Source: Chlorokybus atmophyticus
Taxonomy: Eukaryota > Streptophyta > Chlorokybophyceae > Chlorokybales > Chlorokybaceae
NCBI GenBank assembly: GCA_009103225.1
Contig: RHPI01003124.1
Location: 122,428-186,427, forward strand
Length of the DNA: 64,000 nucleotides
Direction: 5' to 3'
The notes under the pieces were generated by a model. The model searched no databases. It was not told the origin of the DNA and saw only the letters and a list, made by a program, of their open reading frames with translations. How positions within the stretch are numbered: position 1 is the stretch's first letter; each line of letters starts with the position of its first letter. Positions 37,258 to 51,876 of this stretch are shown here, piece by piece. The position numbers and the translations under genes were made by a program.

Positions 37258-39840
37258 ATGGACGCCATGGACGACACTGAAGGTAGGTAGGCCTCTGCGG
37301 GTGATCGTTGCCGTCGGCGCCGTGGTTGTTGGCGTCGGCGTTGTCAGCTATGCTATGCTTGTTGGCCGGCAAATACGTTCGCACTTCACTGTGTGATGGA
37401 TTGGTCCTAGCAGTGGCATCCAGTAGAAGCTCTGGCTGAAGCTTGCTTGCTTGCGCAGATGACCGCCAGGTGGTATACGACAACCAGGCGGAGTTTCAGC
37501 GGCTGCTTGTGCATGCCGCCGCCGCCGCCTCTGGTGCAGCTGCTGCCTCCGGGGTAAGCCGCTGCAGTGTTGTGCAATGCGTGCATTGCGAGCATACCTG
37601 ACTCATATCAGTCACTGCTTGTCAGCCAGTTAGAGATTCGTCCAGCTGCAACTTAGCTAAGTGTTGCAAACCCTTCATCAGCTTCAGCCCTGTCGCTGAT
37701 TACAAGTTGGTTGCTCTGAGTGGCTGACCTAAAAAGCATGTCTGTGCAGCAGCGGTCGGATTCAGCTAGAGAGCCAACGTGCTTGCGCTCAGCTTCATCA
37801 TCGCACATGCGGGGTACCACTGCAGCCAAAGCGCTGGTGGACCTGCACATAAGTAAGCGATCTGCCAGCATGTCAACAGTATTCTGTGTCGCTATGATGG
37901 GTTTGCATGTCATGTGTGCATTGTGTTGCTGCGCAGACGCCCATCTGGCAGGATGCGCATCGCCATCATCACCGCACGTACAGCCTCAGTCCAACCACAG
38001 CTTAGACCCTGTGTGGAATACACTGCAGGTCAGCAACATGTACTCAAGAAGATGTTCATTCTCAAGACGCATGCGACCATGCATGAACATCTGCCCACCC
38101 CAACTGGTGGACAACGTGTTATGGTCAAGTGTGCAGCGATTGTCTGGTTCGCGAACAATCAACGATGCTCAGAGCCAAGCTGCTGCACTTCAGCAAGTGG
38201 AAGAGTCTGAGTTGCCGCGGCAAAGCGCGTGTGAAGAGACAGCACATGAGATCAGACCGCTGCAACCGGCCCCACCGGACCAGGTGTTTGTGTCATTGAC
38301 AGCACCATTTGTAGTGCACAAGCAGCTGTTTCTGAGCACAATACATCATCTGCCGAGCGTGATAGGTTCCAACCCATATGTCTATTTCAGGTGCATGATG
38401 AACAGATGAATGAAGAAGAACAGCAAAGGACATTCAGCCTCGCACCTGATATCACTCCTGTGCCGCGCCCGCGAGGCAAGGAGAACAGCAGGCGCCCAAG
38501 AACGTGGGGTCCTACAGGCGCGTGTACAAGAACCGAATGCTTTGTTGCTCTGTGCTGTCAACAAAGCCACGCATGCGTCCATGCTTCTAATGACCACCTT
38601 TGTCATGCCATGAGTGGAGTGATGACTAAACACCCTGTGCTGCAGCAAAGAAGCCCAAACTGAGGTTCTCGTTTCGTGCGTCGGCTGCTACGCCTGGCCC
38701 GTCTCCAATGGGACCGTCCTCATTGGCTGCGAGGTTGAGAGAGATGGATGAGATACGCAACGTCAACGATCCCGCAGTCGGCAGCCCGTGGGTATGATAA
38801 TGGTTGATGGCCTGCTGATGCTTGATGCATACAGCAACATCAGCATGCACGTACATGAACTCCCAGCGATGTGCAATTGTCAAAGCTGCATTGCCATGTC
38901 TGTTTGTGTGTCACAGGTGAACCGGGGTGCGCGTGACATGGATGTAGATGATATTGAGTACCAGCGCGTGCCGTCATCACAAGCGCAGGTCCGTTGGAAC
39001 AGTAACAGGCCTTCGATGTCAGTGCAATCCACCAACCTTCTGCTCTCCATCATGTGTTGCATGCAGTTTGAAACACCAGGGCCTTCTGCCCCAAGGACAT
39101 TTTTGGAGGTTCTTGCCTCAGCACCTGAGGACGATTTGCACACGCGACTTGCATCACATTGTGCAAGGTACAGAGTGGTACAGAGACAACATACTTATAG
39201 AAGGCAGGCACAACTTGGCGGTGTGCATTAAGCATGTCATGTGCAGCGGCAGCAATGGACTCGTCAAGCAGCTGGCAAAGCTCAGTGCGAAAGAGAAAGA
39301 GCTTCGCACGGCTTTCTACAGGACCGCTGCAAACAGGCATTCGGGAGTACCAGGTTTGCATTAGTTTGTGTGGTTGCTGGTGCTGCGAGGTGTGTTGCAG
39401 TGTGTGCCATGTTGATCAGGCTCGCACGCAGGTTGGCAACCTCTGAATCTGCACGTTTTGGAGACTGTGTTCATGGAAGGCAGCTTGGTGCAGTGCCTTT
39501 GTTCTATCCAGGAGGTAACCGCCAACCTTCACATGAGACGATGGTCATGAGTTTGCGTGGGTTTCATGCGGTTCTGTCACTCAACAACTTATGACAACAG
39601 ACTGATGAGCAAATATACGCGTTGTTTGCGCCCAAGCTGCTGCCTGATGTTGTACTAGAAGAAGGGAGACTGCTGCGCATACACCCTCCATGGTGAGCTG
39701 CGCATTTGCACCTCACGCTGTTGCAGTCGATATGCCTGTAGTTGACAATATCCGGTTCATGCAGGCGCGAACTTGTAGTAGGTGAAGCAAGACACCGTGT
39801 ACTGCTCTGTACATACTTTTGCGAAATGCTCGCACTGTAG
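37258..39840 (+). CDS. Uncharacterised 421-aa protein with a KEN box, 13 exons
   Basis: Exons: 37258-37282, 37459-37553, 37750-37852, 37937-38028, 38137-38283, 38391-38517, 38646-38791, 38917-38988, 39067-39167, 39247-39353, 39432-39514, 39601-39692, 39765-39840. They join in a single frame of 422 codons, which strongly supports a real gene. The first ~200 residues are polar and apparently disordered, with a KEN box in 'PRPRGKENSRRP' (about residues 185-195). The last ~120 residues look folded: 'FLEVLASAPEDDLHTRL', 'LAKLSAKEKELRTAFY', 'LNLHVLETVFMEGSLVQ', 'LEEGRLLRIHPPW' and 'VLLCTYFCEML'. The 'RLLRIHPPW' stretch reminds me of OB-fold segments in DNA-repair scaffold proteins, but I cannot assign a family. 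A KEN box suggests APC/C-dependent turnover; this is inference. The intron 38518-38645 uses a GC donor. Exon 5 could start earlier. Confidence 0.75.
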
Positions 39841-40837
39841 TAGAATGTTGCTTGCCAGATTTGTATCCGCCCATCCAGCTGCAATTGAGCTATCTCATTG
39901 TCATGCGGCTGTAAGTGTGCAGTAGCACTCAAAGCTACTTTTTCATTAAGCACAGACGTACAGTGGGTACCAGTCATGTCCATGGCTGGCTAAGCGCACA
40001 CATGACAGCAACAACGTCCTGCACAGAGCCACGCGACAGCGGCGCACACTAGCACGCTAGCACGCAACTACCCGCGCTCCGCAGCGCCTGCGAGGACCGC
40101 ATCCTCCTCTGCCGTCGGGGGCACCGTCTGTAGTGGCCCCCATCCCGGCACAGCCGCCACAGCCGCTGCACCCCGCTCGAGTAGCAGACCAGCACGCACA
40201 AAGTAGAATAGCAGCAGCAAGTGCATTCACAGCAACAGTCAAAGGTCTGCTCCGGTTCCTGAACTTTGTGACAGTTTAAAACCGACAACACAAGAGAGCA
40301 TGCAAGGTAGCCAAGGCAGGGGCATGCATCGGTGAGTTCAGCTTGCAAGCTGGCGCACCTGAAGTGCAAGTGCCACACCAGCAACTGCTAAGCGCGAGCA
40401 GTGTTGAATGCGCATATATGACGAAGCTGCCAGTGGCATTGCGTTCATCCCGTGATTGCACATCAGCATGTGAGCTTTAGTTGCATAGTAAATGGTCCAA
40501 ATGTGTGTGATCATAGTGTGCGACCAACCGTGCAAGCATATACGTCATTAGAAAGGTGCCGGTTCTGACCCATTTGCTTCTGATTGGTTCCTGGTCATTG
40601 ACAGTCATGCAAGCAGTGATAGAACTGCAAGGTGTCAAGCAGGTCAACCATCACCACATGTCATGTCAAAAGCAAACTACAATGCGACTGTCAGTTATGG
40701 CACTGGTAGCAAGGGCCATGCCTTGCAACTATTTTGTACAAGTCAGCTACTCAGATTTTACAACACTATTGCGGATATCACTAGCCAGTTTGCCAAAGTC
40801 CTACCTTTGTCAGACATGAGAATGTATCCGCTCATGC
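39841..40837. other. Intergenic region between convergent genes
   Basis: No supported exon was seen. A GC-rich patch at 40060-40180 is open on the minus strand but has no splice context or recognisable motif. Confidence 0.5.
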
Positions 40838-42787
40838 TCATGTGATTGACAAAAACTTCTCCAAGGCTTGCTCCAGCTTGGGTGTCCAGCGCAGCGATGA
40901 CCGCACCCACCTGCCAATCACCATGTCAGTGACTCGCTGTATTATGCAAGGTTGACAATCTGCATACAGCACTGCCTGCGATTGCACTTCGGCCCATGCC
41001 AAGGTTAATTGGTCTTTTCCCTCGTTGGCATGCGAAGCAAGCTGTTGGCTTTTGAAACCCAATACGACATTGCATGCCTATGCGCATCTACCTGATATCT
41101 TGGAACCGTCCCTCCAGATCTGCTGCGGCCAAAAACTGGGACTCTGCGGGGCCCTGCCGCCCAAGACTCCATAACGCGGCTGCTAGTGCTCCCCTGCATT
41201 CAGCATAGTTGGGATACTTGCGCACGAGTCCTTGCATCAATCGAACGGCTTCGCTTGCCCTGCCAAGCTGCATTGAATGCAAGCGTCAGCATCAGCATGC
41301 CATGTCACAGTAATTGTCATTGTCAATGTCAGTACATGTTGTTGCTTTGCTTGCATGGCAAGCAGTTAGCTGTAGGAGCTATCACCCACCTCAAAAAGCA
41401 CAATTGCCTCCTTGAAGCGGTATGCGGCTATGCCTGGTGCCAAGTCAGCTGCTTTGGTAAAGTCTTTCAAGGCTTCATTATAATCTTGCAGCTTAACATG
41501 CACATTCCCCCTGTTGTACCATGCAGCAAACTCCTGCAATGAAGCAAAGACAGCATGGGATATTCAAACCACAACTGTGTTTTTACGGATACAGATGTGT
41601 TGACTTGTTTTACCACCATTGTCCATGAGGCTTGGCAACATCTTTGCACTGCATAAAGTAGTCGCATCGGTACTTACATCAGGGTCATTCTTTACTGCAG
41701 CATTGCAGTCCTGAACCGCCTCATCAAAGCGACCAAGCGCCTCAAGCGCAATGGCTCGATTCAGAAGTGGCACGGCCGCATCAGGTGCCAACTTGATGGC
41801 CCTTGTGAAGTCCTCAAATGCCTCCTTCGGGCGACCCTGGTGAGTAGCAAGTAGTCAGCAGTTTGCTGTGGTCGTGCAGCTAGCATGCATCCATGACGCC
41901 TGAAGCTGTAGGTAGTACCTGCTGCAGCCTTGTATTGCCCCTGTTTGACCATGCAGAAGCAGCGTCGGGAGACTCTTCTATGATCTGCGTAAAGATGCGC
42001 TCTGCAGTGTACAAGTCGCCCTCCGCTGAAAAGATATAAGCAGTAGACGTCCATGTGTCAGCTCTTATTGTAGTCATGAGCACTCCATTGACTGACACCG
42101 GCCTTGTACACGATTCAAACTGCAAACCTGTGTCAAAGCATCATGACTCACAAGCGGCTCGGAGTCCCGCCTGCATCTGTGGGTTTTCCACATCTTTCAG
42201 ACGCACGTTGGTGCTCTTTGTTGCATATGCTGAAGGCGTGCTTGCTAGGACTGCCGTTAACGAGACTGATAGAAGTGCCGCCCTTCGCGAAAGAAGCACT
42301 GTCTGCAAAGTAGACCTGTATGTCAACTTAAAGGCCACTACGGTCACGACCTCAAAAAGCATGCTCGCCTCATTGATAGGTATTCACCAAAGTTGCGCTG
42401 GATTCTTGACGCCAATGTTGCATGCATGAGTGCATGTTCATTGGGTACTCGTGAGTATGCAGCATGCACCACGAAGTATGCAGAATGCAGTTCATGTTCA
42501 ACTTGTGCACTTCATGTATGCATTGGGTATGTGCTGGTGCGACAGCCGTATGCATGCCGTGGCGCTAGAATGGCCACTGCAATAGCGGTGGCTAACCACA
42601 AGCCACCGTGTCTAAGCGTATTACCATGTACCTGTACATCTGGACGGCATGTAGCGACAGCTGTTTCGTTTGCAGCAGCGCATGCAGTTTGCTGACGCGG
42701 GTGCCTGGGCGCCCTCAAGCCGTTGTGCTGGCCGCCTTGCCGACGACGCAAAGGCAGCGCCAGCGGCAGCCGCATGCACAGCTCCAT
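40838..42787 (-). CDS. TPR protein with bipartite thylakoid-lumen-type targeting, 7 exons
   Basis: Tetratricopeptide protein of 321 residues. Exons on the minus strand: 42787-42632, 42302-42152, 42025-41919, 41836-41678, 41533-41390, 41267-41092, 40910-40838. Residues 1-52 are Arg/Ala/Pro-rich without acidic clusters, like a chloroplast transit peptide. Exon 2 opens with 'TVLLSRRAALLSVSL', a twin arginine followed by a hydrophobic core and an Ala-x-Ala site ('TPSAYA'), the layout of a Tat-type lumen signal. At least four TPR-like helical pairs follow ('AWSNRGNTRLQQGRPKEAF', 'LLNRAIALEALGRFDEA', 'AWYNRGNVHVKLQDYNEA', 'RFKEAIVLFELGRASEA'). The tail 'RWVRSSLRWTPKLEQALEKF' matches a plant plastid TPR family as I recall it. 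The partner protein is unknown. It is head to head with MED22. Confidence 0.88.
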
Positions 42788-43014
42788 GTTGCTCAATTGC
42801 TCAACTACACATCCACGTACAGCTACCACCGCTGCCATCAACACCGCCGCGGACGACGACAGCCACGACAACGCCAACGCTGCTCACAGCGTTAAGCATG
42901 AGATCGCTAGCACAGGCATGCACACTGCGGGCGCTAAGTGAGATTTCGCGGAGGGGCATCGGGATGAGAGCCTTTAACCCTGCCTTGTGCACCGACTTGT
43001 TGATGGCATTGACG
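42788..43014. promoter_or_regulatory. Compact bidirectional promoter, TPR gene / MED22
   Basis: Only 227 bp separate the two start codons. An in-frame ATG at 42898 could extend MED22 by 39 residues, but the extension shows no Mediator-like sequence, so 43015 was preferred. Confidence 0.5.
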
Positions 43015-43745
43015 ATGAACAGGCCGCCCACTGGCGCCGGGGCGGCGGTCGGTTCCGGGGGAGGTGCCGCGGGGCCTGCCGCCGCCCTCCAGCAGCGGCA
43101 GGCCGCCTTGCTGCAGCGCCTGGACGCTAACGTCGCGCAGCTGAACGACAACTTCTCCAACCTCGTCGCTGCGAGCAAGGTAGTATGAACACAGCGCTGG
43201 CGAAAAGGTCAGGCATACCGATGGCCTGCTGTTGATGCTTGTTCAAAATGTTGCAATTGCTCGCTGCGCAGGTGAACGATGTCGTCCGCAATGCACAGGA
43301 GCGCTTCCAGATGGACGTTCACGCCGCAAAGATTGTACGCATTTGGTATTGGCCGCCTCATCGGTCGCAAACTGGTGGATGTTGTTGGTCTCTGCATGCG
43401 TGGCAATGCAGGTGCTTCGCCGCATGCCCTAATGCGCTGGTCACACTTGTGGGTGTGTAATGAACCGCAGTCAAATGGCAGGTTCAGGCAGCACGTGATC
43501 TGATGAACCTCATAGCAGAGCTCAAAGTCAGTGCGATCGTCGGGGACTTTGAGCGAATGAACAGCAAAGTTGAAGTGCGCAAGGCGCAGTTTCAGCAGCA
43601 AATGGCAGATGCCGAGAAGACGCTGGCAAATCTGTCAACCGACTTGCAGCATCAGCTTCGCAGCTTGGAAACACATTTCTACTGGTCACCATACAGGACT
43701 GGTCGGAAAGACAGCATTTCTGTCACAGTGAAACAAGAGATCTAA
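43015..43745 (+). CDS. MED22: Mediator complex subunit 22, 3 exons
   Basis: Mediator head-module subunit that links transcription factors to RNA polymerase II. Exons 43015-43179, 43272-43334 and 43482-43745 give 163 residues. After a Gly/Ala-rich start come 'LLQRLDANVAQLNDNFSNL', 'VVRNAQERFQMDVHAAKI' and 'VQAARDLMNLIAELK'. These match the MED22/Surf5 core of a helix, then an 'FQMEV.A..IV.A...L..L...LK' helix. The C-terminal part is a coiled coil. The length fits plant MED22. Assignment rests on motif spacing and is fairly firm. A splice donor-like 'gtcagt' inside exon 3 (43527) offers an alternative end. Confidence 0.8.
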
Positions 43746-44639
43746 CCTGTAGAAGGCTCCCTCAGTCTACATGAAGCTGCATCTGTGAAGTAACAGTGCA
43801 AGCTGCTTTAGGTACGCATCCTTGTACTTAAGGGACTGGTCAATTCAGGTGGCTTGTGCTGGTGCGGCATGCAACTATTTCACTTGTGCAGGTCTGCAGA
43901 GCAGCAGTGTCTGCGGTATGAGGCAAGTACAGTGCTTGTCTGTATTTTCAAAACCATGGCTCTGCACGCTGCAGACCTGAAACATCAGGCCCCAAGCAAG
44001 GCAGTTGGTGTGCTGTTGCCGTCAACACGGGCGCCTGGTTGCGAGTGGTCACGTGCAAGGTAACTGAAAAAACTACAGCAGGCATGAAGTGCATTGCCAA
44101 CCAGGTCTCGAGATCAGAACTAACAGGCAGGCATCCATGCGGAAAGAGTCCCAATCCTATGTTGGACAACTCTTCGTGCATCACCTCGCTGTATGTTATT
44201 GGAGTGTTGATGATGTGGGAACTCATGGTTATCCTTGCAAATGGCTGTGTTTCTCGGCAAAGGAGGCATATGGAGTGCATGTAGTACTTTGGGAGGCTTG
44301 TTCTACAAAATGTTGCAACATAACCTGCACACAATACTTGCTCATGAAAAAAATGATTGCGGGTTGCATGAAGTAATCATCATGGTGTACGACAACATTG
44401 CATGCCAAGGTAGGTGACTGATAATTCATGAAATCTATGACATATATAAGGTTTAAGTTGCCCATCATCAAGTTTGAAGTGAGATCATGAAAACGTGTGT
44501 AAAGTCTATGATTCACAGATATGTAAGTCGCGTTGTATTATAATTTTAATTCAAAATAAATGCACGTGTGTCAATAAATGTACTACAACTATGCATATGA
44601 GTTATCAATACATACATGTACGCGTAACATGCATTTGAA
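43746..44639. other. Intergenic region, nothing recognised
   Basis: No supported exon was seen. The sequence becomes AT-rich towards the retroelement that starts near 44640. Confidence 0.5.
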
Positions 44640-46450
44640 GATGTGGATGAGCATGCAGCGCAGGTGCTGGCAAGACATATCACCTTCTGCGACACCAAGG
44701 GCTACAGACCAACCCAGCATGCGGCTAGGCGACTACCTAACCTATACATTACGCTCAAGCTGCACATAAATCCCCCTAAGGCTAGATTTATTGCCTTCGC
44801 CTACAATACGTCTTTGACGGATGTAAGCACTTGGCTAACTCGTGCTTATAAGTTTCTCCTGCCTGTGTTTATCCAAATGTGGGCGAGTCATGTGGCAGTA
44901 CCTGGAGTCATAGGTAGTTAGGTGCTGCAACATCCACTTGGCGTTCAGGAACTGCTACAATTATGGAACACAACACGCTGTACTGCAGGTAAGTTGGTGC
45001 AAGTGCAAATGCAGTCATACGACTTCACCAATTTGCACACAAACATACACCATGCACATTTGCTATTGTGCATGTGTAACTTTGTGCAAGTTGTCTTTTA
45101 CTTTGGAGCACAACATAGGGGTGCAACAGTGCTGAAAGTATCGTACGTAAGGGATGCTGGATCACCAGTGGGTGCGACACAGAGCTGGACAACAGAACAG
45201 CAATCACACCAAGTTTCTCACAATTGCATGGCTGGGTTGTTGCAATATCTGTTGCAAAGTCTGTATATAAACACAGGTGCACAGGACAGGCTACACAAGC
45301 CAGCCATTGGCATCCCCATGGGCAACCCTGCTGAAGTTTATCTAGCCAATATCTACAGGGGATCCAAGGAGCTCAGGTTTGCACGTGCGTTGAAGGCACA
45401 TGGCTCAATGGAACTGCTGTGTAAGTGGTGCACTTCTGTGTTGCGTTTTGTAGATGATTTGCTGATCTTGGACATTCGAACCCTTGTAAGATCATGTACA
45501 CGGGTGATGCTGTGTTGGGTGTTGGGTTGTACCCCTAGCAGACACTGACACTAACACAGTCTGCTGCTGGTACTACAATTCATTTTTTGACATATGATCT
45601 TATTTTAAACTCCTGACATTGGCCTTTGTTCCCGAATCTATTATAATCTGGACGATAACCAGTTCCGAAGCATACTTAGAAGGCATGCCCCATACTCAGC
45701 AATGGACATTGCTAAATTGATTAAGCTGGGTGTTGTGATTTCACAATGCATTAGGTTCTTAATATTGCCTACCAACCGCTCGCATTTTGTGAATGACATG
45801 GTGGCACTGTTGCATGCAATGCAAGCAGGCTATGCTAAACTTGCCGTTTTAAATTAATTGCACAGGTGGATGCGTAGACAACAAGGCATGGTGTACGACG
45901 AGCCATACAAGTACTGGTTCCACTTGGTGTGCAACAAGTTGAATGTGGCTGCGACAAACAGGTAAGTGACATAAGTATGGGAGGTAAGAAGTGCGGGGAG
46001 CAATTTGACTGCCCGCATATAAATCATGAGACTGGCCGCTGCATTGTGATTCTTGTATAGCATGGTGTTGTGTTGCTGTCATGTCATGACATGTCTGCAC
46101 TGCCTGATTGTACTGCCAACTCATGACCCTGCTGATTCATGAGTGACTGATGCGTCGTTTATGACACTAAACTTGTTGGACGGCACTGCATGATGGCCTG
46201 CAGCCGTTGTGTGTGAACGTTGGAGACTCGCACAGTCAGTAAGAACGGACCTGTTGTCGGCGCCATAACCGTGGGAGTTGAGGAGAACCAGCTGGGGGCC
46301 AAGGTGTCTAGGCGTCTTGTGGTTACAATATGCTATCATTCATGCCTGCCACAACCTGCTGCTGTTGCTACCTTGAGGGTCTGTTGGTTTTGGTTGTTGG
46401 TCCTGTTGTTGGCTAGATTTTTAACTCTGTCTTGACCCCCACGGAATTAT
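44640..46450 (+). mobile_element. Decayed reverse-transcriptase element (Penelope-like or related)
   Basis: One frame from 44643 to 45548 is open except for a single TAG at 44919. It carries reverse-transcriptase landmarks in order: 'LPNLYITLKLHINPPKARFI', 'SYDFTNLHTNIHHA' (motif A), 'GIPMGNPAEVYLANIY' (motif B) and 'LRFVDDLL' (motif C, catalytic DD kept). After a frameshift, 45650-45962 continues with 'YYNLDDNQFRSILRRHAP', 'LGVVISQCIRFL', one TAA, and 'RWMRRQQGMVYDE'. The wording 'GIPMG...LAN' with 'R(F/Y)(V/I)DDL' fits the Penelope-like group as I know it; the exact class is unverified. The 3' flank to about 46450 matches the fragment at 31890-32650. It is inactive because of stops and a frameshift. 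Confidence 0.75.
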
Positions 46451-48921
46451 GTGCTTTGGTGTGCTGGCTTGCATTTTAGCACCTTTGCGTGCTTGTTGTC
46501 TATACAACGGAGTTTGCTTGTAAAAACTCTTGTGTATTATCCATGTTACATGCGATATACATACTCTTACATTTAGGGCTTCGTGTGAAAATGAGTATTG
46601 AATTTAATAAATGTTGATCGAGACGTCCTCATCAACATATTGTACAAGACATTGCATAATTTTTCAATGTCATTTTAATTTCAATTTTTCAATGCTTTTA
46701 TAACAAGAGCATTGAACGTGTAGTGCACATGTCATTGCACATGATTAAGGGTTAACGATCGAAGTTGTGTGCCGCATAAAGCTTTGCTTATTACATTATA
46801 ACACGACAATGATGTTATGACCATGCGTTTTAATCATTGTTGATGCATTGTGCTATCTTAACAGCTGTTATGTGACATTCGTAACGGTATTCTAATCAGC
46901 ACCTCTTTGTTTGCAGCGAGTCATAGTTCTTTATATGCATTAACTTGCTACGTAATATGAGTAATAATGCATTATTGCTATAACACAAGCGTTTTTACTA
47001 GTAATGCTTAGTTCATATAGCACCAACACGGCGCCTTATTTATTACGCTATGGCAACAACAGTTGTTGCCATAGCGTAATAAGTGCCATTATAGGAGCCA
47101 CACGTCTTATATATGTCTCTTCATTGCACATGACGACAGTTGTTATGCTTAATGTATCAACAAGTACAATAAATACATTAAAGCCTAATTATTGTACATG
47201 GTATATACATGGCATAAATATTATACAATCATTTCGTCATAAAATGTAGTAATGCGCATTGTTAACTCATGGTGTAAATCTTGTATGGTCAGCTTGCTTC
47301 ATTATCAACACAATCGAGCTGTATACACATGATAAAGTCGTGATAATGCATTTTGTATGTTATACACTTTTAAACAAAATATATACGCATAATTTACAAT
47401 GACTGAAATTGATGTTGATATTATAATTGTGTGATTAATTCATTACATCACATGTGGCATTCTATTGTGGAAGACACTGCACAACATACACTGTTTAACA
47501 TTTTATATATATAAGAATACTCGTATTCAATGCATACTATGCAATGCAATGCACTCTATGCACACACGTGTATATTGAAAGGGAATGGCAGACATCAAAC
47601 AAACCATGGCGACGAACTATGACGCAGAAACTCACCCCACCTCACTGCATGCACTACAACAACCACGACACTACGAGTTCATCGTAAAGCCAAATAGGCT
47701 AGATTCAATGTGCAACACATTGGCAAGCATGATAGTGTCATGTATACTTGGGCATCACCTATTATACTTAGACTTACATGCAATATTTAGTCAATCAGTC
47801 AATCAATGAAGTTGCCAACAGCTACATCATATAACATTGAACAGCGTCATTATTAAACATGTTGTGTAACAACTTTTTTTGCAATTAAGCACATCGTATA
47901 GAGTTATACGCCTACCAGTTCAACCGGATGCCTCAGACTTACATCCCTACAGGCATGCATTGGGTCCCACCAAGCCAAGAAGACACACTCCTCGCGGAAG
48001 AAGCGTCGATAGGGACTCCTGCCTGTCAAGTCAAGTGAACTCACTGGATTGGCGTGACCACAGCTGACCGAAAATCTCGACGATAAGCTTGGCCGCCAAA
48101 GAAGCGAGGATTCGTTGCTCATGTGTTTGCTTGCTGTCGCGCAACCCAGACAGCGGAAGCCCCCTCTATCGTGGCCCTCTCACCGACGGTCCGCTGCACA
48201 TGCCATGCCAAAATCGCGTTACCTTTTCATAACGGTGTGCAGCCGGACCATGTGTTGTTTCCTTCCGCACGCCGATGGCGCCGTCAACACAAAAGCTTAC
48301 GAAAACCATTCCAGTGGCACATACCACAGAAGCGGCAAGTTGCATTCCAGAGAGCGGCGGGAGCTATATTCGGATTTGCTTCCGTCGTGAAGCGTTAACC
48401 TTCCCTGCTGTCCGGTCACGCAACCGGAAGGGAAGTTAATGGCTTTGGGGTTTCAAAGATCAACGCCGTTAAGGTCATGCTTGGCGAGGAAAAAGGCGTG
48501 CATTAAGGTTGTTCCTCAAACAGTGTGCGTTAAGGCACGGAGCTGTCAATACTATAGTCAGCGGCAGCGGCAATGGGCCGGGCAAAGACGTCGGCGGCGT
48601 CGGTGGCGGCGTCGGCGGCGGGGGCATTAGGGTTTTGAGGGCGATGCGGGCGGCGGCGTGGCTGGCGCCGTGATGGTTGAGCTTGACAATTGCAGGCTAA
48701 GCTATTGAGGTAGTCCTGCTGAAAGGGACAGGGCACTGACGATCTCGTTGGGCTTGTGGAGTAAGCACCGCCCTAGTCGTTGGTCGCGAGGGCGGCGACG
48801 GCGTTTTCGGCGTCGTCTACGGGCGGGTCGGGTAGAAGGTTAGGGTAGCTGCAATAAATGCGTCCACAGGGGCGGCGGGCCTCCCGCGCTCCCGTAGCTG
48901 AGCCTTGCGGGCGTGGCCTCC
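46451..48921. other. AT-rich intergenic region
   Basis: No gene is supported. Notable items are a perfect inverted repeat at 47040-47082 and a 91-codon orphan frame at 48123-48398 with a CxCH motif and many basic residues, which may be a transposon remnant. GC rises after 48550 towards the kinase gene. Confidence 0.5.
47040..47082. repeat. Perfect inverted repeat (21-base arms, 1-base spacer)
   Basis: Arms 47040-47060 and 47062-47082 are exact reverse complements around a single A at 47061. The surroundings are AT-rich and gene-free. Confidence 0.95.

Positions 48922-51876
<2,955 letters not shown>

Noticed and set aside
43826-44404. Possible extra exons downstream of MED22
   Set aside because: Short frames without acceptor/donor agreement; MED22 already reaches family length.
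11840-44921. TAG reassigned to an amino acid (as in some ulvophyte algae)
   Set aside because: The alpha/beta hydrolase, the KEN-box gene and the MAP kinase all end at TAG at the expected protein end, so TAG works as a stop here.
47585-47809. 74-codon plus-strand frame starting 'MADIKQTMATNYDAE'
   Set aside because: It is an isolated short frame in AT-rich DNA with no splice partner, no motif and no codon signal.
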